The translations under genes were made by a program, and so were the position numbers. Shown piece after piece: positions 9,158-18,500 of a stretch of DNA of 64,000 bases. The DNA comes from a bacterium (GTDB lineage: Bacteria > Planctomycetota > UBA1135 > UBA2386). Position 1 is the stretch's first letter; every line of letters starts with the position of its first letter. Location: NCBI GenBank assembly GCA_030432695.1, contig JAUILN010000006.1:372001-436000 (forward strand). The letters run 5' to 3'. Below the pieces are notes generated by a model. The model did not search any database. It was not told where the DNA came from and was given only the letters and a program-made list of their open reading frames with translations.

Positions 9158-12100
9158 TCAGTCTCCGGTCGGGTCGGGGGCCGGTCCGCCCGCACTCCGG
9201 ATCCGAACGGCGGATGCCGCGCGTCCGTGCAGGACCAGGAAGGCAGCCGGGGCGAGGGTCAGGGCCATCAGCGTTGCCCCCGCCACGCCTCCCGCGATCG
9301 CGATCGCGAGCGGCGGCCAGAACCCGCCACCACCGAGGACCAACGGCGTGAACCCGGCCATCGTGGTGATCGTCGTGGACAGCACGTGGCGCGAGGCGTG
9401 CACCACGACCTCCCGGATCGCCGTCGGATCGCCGCTCCGGGCTTCCGGAGACGCATCGAGGGCTGCGAGGACCACGATCGTGTCGTTGATCGCGATCCCG
9501 ACCAGGCCCATCGTGCCGATGATCGCCATGAAGCCGAAGGGGAAGCCGGATCCCCAGAGCGCGAAGAGGCCCATGCCGATCGCGAGCAGGCCGACGAACG
9601 CGATCAGCAGCGCGATGCGGAACGAGCGGAACGTCAGGACCAGGACCGTTCCCATCAGGGTCACGATCAGTCCGACGGATGCCATCAGGTCCTCGACCGA
9701 GTCGTTGCGCTTCGCCTGCTCGCCACCGAACTGCACCGTGTAGCCCTCGGGGATCTCGAGTCCGGCGCTCTCGATCCGCTGCGAGAAGTCGGCCAGCACC
9801 TTCGCGGGCAGCACGCCGGCCGTGAGGTAGCCTTGCACGGTGTTGACCAGCCGACCGTCGCGCCGCGCGAGCGTCGCGACCTGCGGTTCGAGCCGGAGTT
9901 CGCCGACCGCGGACAGCGGCAGCCAGCCCATCTCGCCGTCCGTCCCGATGCGCGCGATGTTGAAGGAGCGGATGCGTTGCATGTCCTCCCGCTCGCGATC
10001 CGAGAGGCGGACCCGGACCGGCAGCTCCTCGGAACCCTCGAGGATCGATCCGCCGAGGTAGCCCTCGAGTGCCGCATCGAGCTCGTCCGCGATGGTCACG
10101 TTGTCGAGGCCGGCGCGGCGCATGGCTTCGTCCTCGACGACGAACTCCAGGTGGGGCATCCCCATCGAGAGCGTCGTGCGGGTCCGGGTGACGTCGGGGA
10201 CCTCGCTGAGGACCAGGCGCACCCGATCGCCCAGTTCGTTCAGGACCTCGGCATCCGGTCCGAAGATCCGGAGTTCGATCGGGGCGTTGAACGGTGGGCC
10301 CTGTTCGAACTGGCGGACGACGACCGCCGCGCTCGGAAGGCCGTAGGTGAGTTCCGTCTGCAGCTCGCGAATGACGCGGGTCGTGTGTTCGGAGTTCGCG
10401 AGGGTGACGATGCCCTGTGCGAAGTTGGCGGCCCCCTTCTGGTTGCCGATCATGTTGTAGTAGACCTGCGGGGCGCTGTTGCCGACGTACCACGACACGC
10501 GGGTCACCTCGGCATGCCGGCGGATGATCTCGCGTGCTCGTTCCGTGATCCGTGAGGTCTCGTCGATGCCGGCATGGTGTGGCAGGTGCATCACGATGGT
10601 GAACTGGTCGCGATCCGCCGCGGGGAAGAACTGCTCGACCATGTCTCGCCGACGCATGAAGCCCACCGCTGCGAGCAGGACCACCGCCAGCATGGTGAGC
10701 CGGGGCCACGCCAGCAGGAAGTCGAGCACCCGCCTGTAGCCGGACACGAGGGTCCGGCTGTGGAAGCCCTCGCGCCACCACCCCGCGCGGCCGTGGCTCG
10801 CGCCGAAGATCCCGGACAGCGCCGGGATGACGGTCATGGCCAGCAGGAAGGAGCTCACCAGCGCGAGCATGACGCTGAGCGCGATCGCGCTGACGAACTC
10901 GCCGCTGCCGCCGGGCAGCAGGGCGATGGGGAGGAAGGCCAGGATCGTGGTGGCGGTCGAGCCCAGCAACGGGGCGGCGAGGTGGCGCACGCTCGCCGTG
11001 ATCGCGTCGCGCTTCGTGTCGCCGCGGCGCAGGCGGCTGCTCACCTCGTCGACGAGGATGATCGCGTTGTCGATCAGGAGGCCCAGCGACAGGATCAGGC
11101 CGGTGACCGACATCTGGTGGATGGGGATGCCGAGGAACCACATGCCCGCCAGCACCATCAGGCTCGACAGCGGCAGGGACAGGCCGACGACGAGCGCGGC
11201 GCGCCATCCCATCATGAAGAACATCACCAGCACCACCATCAGCCCGCCGAGGGCGAGGTTGGTCAGGAGTTCATCCAGTCGGCCTCGGGTGTAGGTGCTC
11301 TGGTCGAACAGCACCTCGTAGTGGATGTCCGGTGGCAGGCTCTGCACGAACGGCGCGAGGTCGGCGCGCAGGGTCTCCACCCAGCGGTCGACCCGCTGGC
11401 CGGGACCCATGCGGACCCCCACGGCCACGCCTCGCCGGCCGTCCATCAGCGCGAGTTCCTGCGGCGGCTCTGCGACCCCTTTCACCACCGTGGCGATGTC
11501 GCCGATCGTGGTGGCCTGGCCGTCGGTGCCCCGCCGCACGGGGATCCTCCGGATGCTCTCGATCGCGGACAGTTCGCCGGCGACCTCGATCGAGAGGTTG
11601 GTGGTGGGCGACCGCATCCGGCCCGCGGTCACCTTGGCGTCCGTCCGTTCGATCGCCTGCGCGACTTGGCGCGGCGTCAGGCCGTAGCCTGCCATGTCGG
11701 CCGCCGAGAACTCGACGCGCACTTCCTCGACCGGCGCCCCGAACGTCTTCACGAACTCGGAGCCGTTCCGCACGCGCATGCGGTCCTCCAGGTCCTTGGC
11801 GAGACGCCGCATGACTCCGAGCGGGGCATCTCCGTCACCGTGCCAGACCAGTGCGGCGAGGAACGTGAACGCGCCCTGCGACTTGTCGTCGAGCACCGGG
11901 GCCGACGCGCGGGCCGGCAGGGTCGGATGGATCTCCTCGAGCCGGTCGCGGATCTTCGACCAGACCGGTTGGATGTCGACGACTTCGTCCCGTAGTTCGA
12001 CGGAGACCAGCGAGGCACCCGGTCGGGAGCTGGAGCGCAGCACTTCGATCTCGTCCAGTTCGCGAAGTGCCTCCTCGACCTTCTCCGTGACCAACGCATC

Positions 12101-12271
12101 CACCCGTTCCGCGCTCGCGCCCGGGTACATCGTCAAGATCGTGGACCAGCGCGGTGTGAGCTCGGGGTCCTCACGGCGCGGCAGGATGCGGAAGGCGGAC
12201 AGTCCGGCGACGACGATCAGCAGGATCGACAGGACGAGCAGCTGCCGGTTGCGGAAGAACAGGTCCGCCAT
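9158..12271 (-). CDS. RND-family efflux pump, inner-membrane permease
   Basis: At 1037 residues it has the usual length of a resistance-nodulation-division permease, with a membrane segment at the N-terminus, two large periplasmic loops and two blocks of membrane helices. Transmembrane helix 4 carries GLLIDNAIILVDE; Asp401 is the likely proton-relay residue, with Asn402 where AcrB has a second Asp. The second half repeats the pattern (GLVGIAINDTIVVLAALD). It would export small hydrophobic compounds by proton antiport, together with the adaptor encoded just upstream (stop and start separated by 1 nt). No outer-membrane factor accompanies this pair, so it may borrow one, for instance that at 61.8-63.2 kb. 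The substrate is unknown. Confidence 0.92.
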   Translation of the reverse strand: MADLFFRNRQLLVLSILLIVVAGLSAFRILPRREDPELTPRWSTILTMYPGASAERVDALVTEKVEEALRELDEIEVLRSSSRPGASLVSVELRDEVVDIQPVWSKIRDRLEEIHPTLPARASAPVLDDKSQGAFTFLAALVWHGDGDAPLGVMRRLAKDLEDRMRVRNGSEFVKTFGAPVEEVRVEFSAADMAGYGLTPRQVAQAIERTDAKVTAGRMRSPTTNLSIEVAGELSAIESIRRIPVRRGTDGQATTIGDIATVVKGVAEPPQELALMDGRRGVAVGVRMGPGQRVDRWVETLRADLAPFVQSLPPDIHYEVLFDQSTYTRGRLDELLTNLALGGLMVVLVMFFMMGWRAALVVGLSLPLSSLMVLAGMWFLGIPIHQMSVTGLILSLGLLIDNAIILVDEVSSRLRRGDTKRDAITASVRHLAAPLLGSTATTILAFLPIALLPGGSGEFVSAIALSVMLALVSSFLLAMTVIPALSGIFGASHGRAGWWREGFHSRTLVSGYRRVLDFLLAWPRLTMLAVVLLAAVGFMRRRDMVEQFFPAADRDQFTIVMHLPHHAGIDETSRITERAREIIRRHAEVTRVSWYVGNSAPQVYYNMIGNQKGAANFAQGIVTLANSEHTTRVIRELQTELTYGLPSAAVVVRQFEQGPPFNAPIELRIFGPDAEVLNELGDRVRLVLSEVPDVTRTRTTLSMGMPHLEFVVEDEAMRRAGLDNVTIADELDAALEGYLGGSILEGSEELPVRVRLSDREREDMQRIRSFNIARIGTDGEMGWLPLSAVGELRLEPQVATLARRDGRLVNTVQGYLTAGVLPAKVLADFSQRIESAGLEIPEGYTVQFGGEQAKRNDSVEDLMASVGLIVTLMGTVLVLTFRSFRIALLIAFVGLLAIGMGLFALWGSGFPFGFMAIIGTMGLVGIAINDTIVVLAALDASPEARSGDPTAIREVVVHASRHVLSTTITTMAGFTPLVLGGGGFWPPLAIAIAGGVAGATLMALTLAPAAFLVLHGRAASAVRIRSAGGPAPDPTGD

Positions 12272-12272
12272 C

Positions 12273-13550
12273 TCAGTCTTCCTGCGCGACCTCGACCCGC
12301 TGTCCGGCGACGACCCGGTCCGTGCCGGAGCGCACGATGCGGTCTCCGTCGTGCAGGGTGCCGCTCACGTAGGCGCGTTCGCCGTCGGTGAAGATCACCT
12401 CGAGCAGGCGTCGTGATACGCGGGTGATCCGGCCGTCGTCCTCGAGTGCGTAGCAGGACCAGAGCCCGCGGGGGGCCCGGGTCAGTGCCGAGATCGGGAT
12501 CCAGAACCCTTCGGCTTCGACGGTCTCGCGGGCCAACAGGCGCACGATCTCGCCGGGCACGGCGGGCTGGCTCAGCCGCACGAACACGGGCCTCGTGCGG
12601 GTGATGGGGTCGAGTTCGGGCAACAGGGCCACGACCTCGGCCGTCTCGCGGCGCGATCCGACCTGGACGACGATCTCCTCGCCGACCACGAACCGGCCGG
12701 CGACCGATTCAGGGACCCCGATGCGTGCCTCGGGAGCTGCGTCCTCGACCAGCCGCACGACCGTCGTTCCGGCGTCGACCACCGTGCCCTCGTCCAGCCG
12801 TCGGAGGCTGACGACGGCGTCGTACGGTGCGAACAGGGTGCTCTTCTGGAGTTCGAGGTTCAGCTCGGCGACGCGTGCTTCCTCCTGCGCCACGACCGCC
12901 GCCTGCGCGGCGAGGCGTTCCTGGCGCGCGCCTGCTTCGAGTTCGGCCAATGCCTGCCTGGCTACCGTCTCGCGGGCTCGGGCGGCGTCCTTCTGCCGCT
13001 CGATCTCATCGAACTCCGACTGCGCGGCGACCCTGCGCTCGAGGAGTTCGGCGACGCGGCCGTGCCGCAGCACCAACTCGCCGAGCTCGGCTTCCCGTTC
13101 CCTGACCAGGGCGCGCGCCTGCTCCATGACGAAGGGCCGTGCGCCCGCGATCAGCTCGTCGCGTTGGGCGAGCGCCGCATCCAGACGTGCCTGGGCGACC
13201 GCCCGTCGTGCTTCCAGCAGGGCCGTGTCGAGGCGGGCGATCGCGGCTCCCGCGGCGATCCTCTGTCCCTCGTCGACCAAGATCTCGACGACCTTCCCGC
13301 CCCGTTCGAACCCCAGGTCGGAAGTGCGTCGAGCGACGATCCGACCGGTGAAGTAGCGCTCGACCGCGTAGCCGTCCCGTCGCTGCAGGGTCTCCACCGC
13401 GACCGGCACGGCGCGGGGTTCGGGCGCCGTCGAGTCCGCCTCCCGGCCGTCGCACGCTCCGCCGACTGCGGATACCCCGAGCAGGAGGCAGGCCGTGCCG
13501 ACTCCGAGGCTCAGGTTCCGGATCGTCATCACTTCACGTGGGTTCATCAT
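12273..13550 (-). CDS. RND periplasmic adaptor (HlyD/AcrA-type membrane fusion protein)
   Basis: 425 residues from ATG 13550, which has GGAGG 11 nt upstream; a second ATG follows directly and a third lies at 13529. The N-terminus is a signal sequence ending near GGAC, possibly a lipoprotein site although the -3 Gly is atypical. Next come a lipoyl half-motif (GRIVARRTSDLGFERGGKV), a long alpha-helical hairpin rich in Ala/Glu/Arg (about 130-240), the second lipoyl half (TLFAPYDAVVSLRRLDEGTVV) and beta-barrel regions. Adaptors link the permease to an outer-membrane channel. It is the first gene of a two-gene operon with the permease, and divergent from the pfaD operon across 404 bp. Start choice is moderately certain. 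Confidence 0.87.
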   Translation of the reverse strand: MMNPREVMTIRNLSLGVGTACLLLGVSAVGGACDGREADSTAPEPRAVPVAVETLQRRDGYAVERYFTGRIVARRTSDLGFERGGKVVEILVDEGQRIAAGAAIARLDTALLEARRAVAQARLDAALAQRDELIAGARPFVMEQARALVREREAELGELVLRHGRVAELLERRVAAQSEFDEIERQKDAARARETVARQALAELEAGARQERLAAQAAVVAQEEARVAELNLELQKSTLFAPYDAVVSLRRLDEGTVVDAGTTVVRLVEDAAPEARIGVPESVAGRFVVGEEIVVQVGSRRETAEVVALLPELDPITRTRPVFVRLSQPAVPGEIVRLLARETVEAEGFWIPISALTRAPRGLWSCYALEDDGRITRVSRRLLEVIFTDGERAYVSGTLHDGDRIVRSGTDRVVAGQRVEVAQED

Positions 13551-13954
13551 GATGCCGACGGCCTCCCGGGCGGCCGGTGCGAGACCGGGCTCGTTGGGCG
13601 AGCCTCCCGCTCCGGGGTTGCCTCGCTGCATCCCGGACCGCGTCGACCTCCAAGATCGCGGCACACGGTAGGGGATCCGTCTGCCACCGCTCCTGGTGAA
13701 TCCCGGACCGCGTCTTCCGCTGGTCGGGACCGGCGATCCGGTCGCCCGCTCCGCGCTGCCGGGGCTTTCCCGCCGTCCGGCATGTCGTGGAAGTGGTCCT
13801 GGCCCGAAAGTGTGGTTGCATGGAGCCGGTGATACCGGGGGTTGGGTGTGCGGCTCCAGGCCGTCCGCTGCGGTCGGATGCGGCTTAACGCTTCTGCCTG
13901 CAATGGTTTGGATCGGCTCCGGGAAAAACGCAGGTCGGTCGTTAGTCTGCTTGG
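13551..13954. other. Divergent intergenic region, 404 bp
   Basis: Separates the efflux operon (minus) from the lipid-synthase operon (plus) and should hold both promoters. I could not pick a convincing -35/-10 pair. The segment before the pfaD start is locally less GC-rich, around 13881-13952 (GCTTAACGCTTCTGCC, GGGAAAAACG, CGTTAGTCTG). Open frames here are shadows. Confidence 0.4.
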
Positions 13955-15592
13955 ATGGGAGATGAGGATACGCCCGATCAGATGACGCGCACGCCGGACG
14001 CCTCCCCTTCGTGCAGCGGATCGGACTCGGCCTCGCCCGGGGGCGATCTCCGCGACCACGTCACCCTCACCCAGTCTCCGACCACGCGGCACGTGCTGTC
14101 GCACCAGGGGGGGGCGGTGGAGGGGCAGGTTCTGGGGATCCTCCCTCCGCAATATCCCGAGTGGCTTGGCAGCCGTCGCTTCTGTCGGGACCACGGCTGC
14201 CGCTTTCCCTATGTGGTCGGCGCGATGGCCGGTGGGATCTCGAGCGTCTCGATGGTCCTGGCGGCAGCCCGGGCCGGCATCCTCTGCTATCTGGGCAGCG
14301 GTGGGGTCCGGCTGGACGTGCTCCGCGCCTGGGTCGACGAGATCCGCAGCGAGCTCGGCGGGAGCGGCGCCCCCTGGGGCGTGAACCTGCTCCATGCCCC
14401 CGGTGAGGAAGGGCTCGAAGCGGCAACGGTGGAGTTGCTCCTCAGCCGCGAGGTCCGGCGCATCTCGGCCTCGGCCTTCGTCCGGCCGACCGCGCCCCTG
14501 GTCAAGTACGCCTGTGCCGGTCTGAAGCTCGATGCTCGAGGGGCGCTCCAGAGGCGCCAGCGGGTGTGCGGCAAGATCTCGCGCGTCGAGACGGCGCGGA
14601 TGTTCCTCGCTCCGCCGCCGGGTGAGCTGCTCCGCAGGCTGCAGGCTTCCGGCGAGCTGACCGCGGAGGAGGTCGCCCTCGCGTCCCGGTATCCCCTGGC
14701 CGACGCCATCACGGTGGAGGCGGACTCCGCCGGGCACACCGACCGCCAGGTGATGGGTGCGATCCTGCCGACGATCCTGGATCTGCGGAGTGCTCGTGTC
14801 GCCATGCAGGAGCCGGAGTGCGCGTTGCACATCGGCGCCGCCGGTGGGATGGGGACGCCGCCCGCCGTCGCGGCAGCGTTCGCCATGGGGGCCGACTACG
14901 TGCTGACCGGTTCGGTGAACGCAGCGACCCGGGAGGCGGGCCTGTCCACCAAGGCCAAGGAGATGTTGGGGGCGGCCGGGGTTGCCGACACCGCGATGGC
15001 GCCCTCGGCAGACATGTTCGAGTTGGGCGCGCAGGTGCAGGTGCTCAAGCGCCAGACGATGTTCGCCGCGCGCGCGACCGAACTGCGTCGTCTCTTCGAC
15101 ACCTACGACGGCCTCGACCAGATCCCGGGGCCCAAGCGGGAGCAGCTGGAGAACAAGGTCTTCCGCGCCTCGCTGGACGCCGTCTGGGAGGAGACCCGGC
15201 GCTACTGGGCGGGGCGCAAGCCCGAGATCCTCGAAGGGATCACCGCCAGGCAGCAGATGGCCCTCGTGTTCCGCTGGTATCTCGGCAGGTCGGCCCGGTG
15301 GGCGATCGAGGGCACGCCGGGGCGGGAGATCGATTACCAGCTGTGGGCCGGTCCCGCGCTGGGGAGCTTCAATGAGTGGGTTCGGGGCAGTTGGCTCGAG
15401 CCCCTGGAGAACCGCGGCGTGGTGGACGTGGCCCTCAATCTCCTCGAGGGCGCGGCATACCACGCGCGCATGCAGGCGCTCCGCCAGGCAGGTGTCCAGA
15501 TCCCCTGGAAGGACACGAGCTTTCGGCCGCGCCGGCTGCTGCTCCAGCAGTCGGCATCTTCGTCGGCCGGGGCATTGGGGACTCAGCCATGA
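13955..15592 (+). CDS. pfaD: PfaD-type trans-acting enoyl reductase (FMN, nitronate-monooxygenase fold)
   Basis: 545 residues, the usual length for PfaD. These FMN-dependent TIM-barrel enzymes act in trans to reduce enoyl chains on polyunsaturated fatty acid and related secondary-lipid synthases. Visible hallmarks are PPQYPEWLGSRRFC followed by PYVVGAMAGGISSV near the N-terminus, ITVEADSAGHTD in the middle and LHIGAAGGMGTP (flavin phosphate loop). The C-terminal part has the family's PNxE-like SFNEWVRGSWLE region. ATG 13955 has a weak ribosome site; ATG 13982 is an alternative. Its stop overlaps the synthase start (ATGA), so the two are translationally coupled. In myxobacterial pfa clusters the reductase gene is likewise first. 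Role is confident; the chain it reduces is not known. Confidence 0.93.
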   Translation: MGDEDTPDQMTRTPDASPSCSGSDSASPGGDLRDHVTLTQSPTTRHVLSHQGGAVEGQVLGILPPQYPEWLGSRRFCRDHGCRFPYVVGAMAGGISSVSMVLAAARAGILCYLGSGGVRLDVLRAWVDEIRSELGGSGAPWGVNLLHAPGEEGLEAATVELLLSREVRRISASAFVRPTAPLVKYACAGLKLDARGALQRRQRVCGKISRVETARMFLAPPPGELLRRLQASGELTAEEVALASRYPLADAITVEADSAGHTDRQVMGAILPTILDLRSARVAMQEPECALHIGAAGGMGTPPAVAAAFAMGADYVLTGSVNAATREAGLSTKAKEMLGAAGVADTAMAPSADMFELGAQVQVLKRQTMFAARATELRRLFDTYDGLDQIPGPKREQLENKVFRASLDAVWEETRRYWAGRKPEILEGITARQQMALVFRWYLGRSARWAIEGTPGREIDYQLWAGPALGSFNEWVRGSWLEPLENRGVVDVALNLLEGAAYHARMQALRQAGVQIPWKDTSFRPRRLLLQQSASSSAGALGTQP

Positions 15593-18500
15593 AATTCGAG
15601 CCTATCGCGATCACCGGTATGAGTGCGATCTTCCCCGGTGGGAAGGACAAGCGCGAGGTCTGGCAGGTCATCATGGAGGGGCGCGATTGCGTCACCGAGG
15701 TTCCGCCGGCGCATTGGCTGGTGGAGGACTATTACGACCCCGACCCCCGGGCCACCGACAAGATCTACTGCTCCCGTGGTGGCTTCCTGCCCAAGGTGCC
15801 CTTCGATGCGGCGGCCTTCGGGATTCCTCCCAGCGTCCTGCCGGCGACCGATATCTCGCAGATCCTCGCCCTGATCGTCGCGGATCGGGTCATCGCCGAT
15901 GCCGAGGCGAACAGCAGGACGGCCCTCGACCGGGAGAACACCAGCATCTTCGTCGGGTTCAGCGGTGCGACCAATCTGGTCTCCCACATGTCGGCGCGCA
16001 TGGCGCGACCCGTCTGGGTCAAGGCCATGCGAGAGTCCGGCATGCCCGAGTCGGAGATCGACGCGCTCTGCGAGCGGATCCTCGAGCACTACGTGCCATG
16101 GCAGGAGAACACCTTCCCCGGTGTCCTGCCGAATCTCGTGGCCGGTCGCATCGCCAACCGGCTCGACCTGGGAGGCACCAACTGCACCGTCGATGCTGCC
16201 TGCGGAAGCTCATTGGCGGCGGTCCAGGCCGCGGTCAACGAACTGCATCTCGGTCGGAGCAGCACGGCCCTCGCCGGCAGCGTGGACACGCAGAACTCCC
16301 ACATGGGCTTCGCCTGCTTCGCCAAGACCGGGGTGCTCTCTCCCACCGGCGACTGCCGCCCGTTCAGTGCCGACGCCGACGGCACCGTGCTGGCGGAGGG
16401 TGCTGCCATGGTCGTCCTGCGGCGGCTCGCCGATGCCGAGCGAGACGGTGACCGCATCTACGCGGTGCTGCGCGGTCTCGGCTCTTCCTCGGACGGCCGT
16501 TCGCGCAGTGTCTATGCGCCGCGTCCGGCTGGACAGTCTCGGGCCCTGCGTCGGGCCTACGAGATGGCCGGCTATGGCCCGGACACGGTGGGGCTTCTGG
16601 AGGCCCATGGCACGGGAACGGATGCCGGGGACATCGGGGAGTTCAAGGCGGCCAGGAAGGTCTTCGACGAGTCGGGGCGGACCTCCCGCCAATGGTGCGC
16701 GCTGGGGACCGTGAAGTCGCAGTTCGGCCATGCCAAAGGTGCCGCCGGCATGGCTGCCCTGTTCCGGGGCGTCATGGCCCTCAGCCACAAGGTGCTCCCT
16801 CCGACGATCAAGGTCTCCGAGCCCCACCCGCGGCTCTCGATCGAGGACAGCCCGTTCTACCTCAATACCGTCACGCGGCCCTGGTGGCACAGTGCGCCCC
16901 ATCCCCGCCGGGTCGGGGTCAGCGCGTTCGGGTTCGGCGGCTCCAACTTCCATGCGACCCTCGAGGAATACGACAAGGGCTCGGTTCGGCTTCGCGCCTT
17001 GCCGGCCGAGGTCGTTCCGTTTGCCGCCGAGTCGGATGAGGGGCTGAAGCAGCGGTGCGACGCCGTGCTGCAGCGGATCCGTTGCGAGAATCCGCCGTCG
17101 CTCCAGGCGGTGGCTTGGGCCCAGGTGGCCGAACTCGAGGCGGGGGCGCCGGTCCGTCTGGCGCTCGTCGCCACCTCCATCGAGGAGCTCGAAGGGCAGC
17201 TCGCGAAGGTGATCGCCGACAGCGCTCCGGCCGCCGGCGCGACGTCACCGAAGATCCACTACGGAAGGGCGACGACGACGCCCAGGGTCGCCTTCCTGTT
17301 TCCCGGGCAGGCGAGTCAGCGGGTGTCGATGGGGCAGGAGCTCGCCATGGCCTTTCCCTCGTTCCACGAGGTGTGGGCGGGCGCCGGGGGGGAACTCCTG
17401 GATGGCGAGTCCTCGCTGCTCGACGTGGTCTTCCCGCGGCCGACTTCCGATCCGAAGGAGCGGCAGGCGCAGGCCGAGCGCCTCATGGATACGCGTTGGG
17501 CGCAGCCTGCCATGGGGGTTGGCAGCATGGCGTACCTCGCGCTCCTGGAGTCGTGCGGGGTGGTTGCCGATTGCCTGGCGGGACACAGCTACGGCGAGTT
17601 GAGCGCACTGGCCGCTGGTGGCGCCCTCGCGCGCGACGAACTGGTGCGGATCAGTCGGCAACGCGGAGAGCTGATGGCTGCCGCGGGTGGCGGTACGGGC
17701 ATGACGGCCATCCATGCCGATCCCGAGACGGTGGCCGGACTGCTCGACGGAGTGCCGGGCGTCGTCCTCGCGAACCAGAACGGTCCGGGGCAGTCCGTGG
17801 TGGCGGGAGCGATCGAGGAACTCGAGGTCGTCGAAGCCCGATGCCGAGACCGCCAGGTGCGTCACACCCGCCTGAAGGTGTCGGCCGCGTTCCATTCCCC
17901 TCATATGGAGCCCGCCGCCGAGCGGTTCCGGGCGGTCCTGGATCAGAGCCGGCTCGGTGCTGCGTCGGTCCCGGTGTACCGGAACGACGGCCGGTCCGCG
18001 TTCGCCGACGACCCGGGGGAGATCGCCGGCCAACTGGCGGAGCAGCTCGTCCAGCCGGTCCGCTTCAGTGACATGATCGCCGGGATGGCGGGGGCTGGAG
18101 TCGATCTCTTCGTCGAGGTCGGCCCTGGGCAGGTGCTCACCGGGTTGGTGCGCAGGCTCCACGGCGATGCCTCGGCAGCGCCTCGGGCCGTCTCGCTCGA
18201 TGCCTTCGCGGGCAGCGACCTGACCGGTTTCCTGGTCGCTCTCGCCGAGCTCTACGCGGCGGGTGTGAACGTCCGGTTCGACGCGCTCTGGGAAGGCTAT
18301 GACCGGGAGGAACTCGCGGCCGAGCGTTCCTCCAGGTCGGGCTACGTCGTGCACGTCGACGGCTGCAACTACGGCAATCCCTACCCGCCGAAGGGCGGGG
18401 CCGCCGCCCTGCCGCCGCCGCAACCGGAGCGTCCTGCGGTTCCGCAGCGGTCCGCGAGTCCGGAGCTCCCTGCATCGGAGGTGCCTGCAACGGATGTCCC

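Noticed and set aside
7521..11207. 1228-codon minus-strand open frame overlapping the RND pump
   Set aside because: Shadow of the pump and its neighbours; Arg/Pro-rich and without domains.
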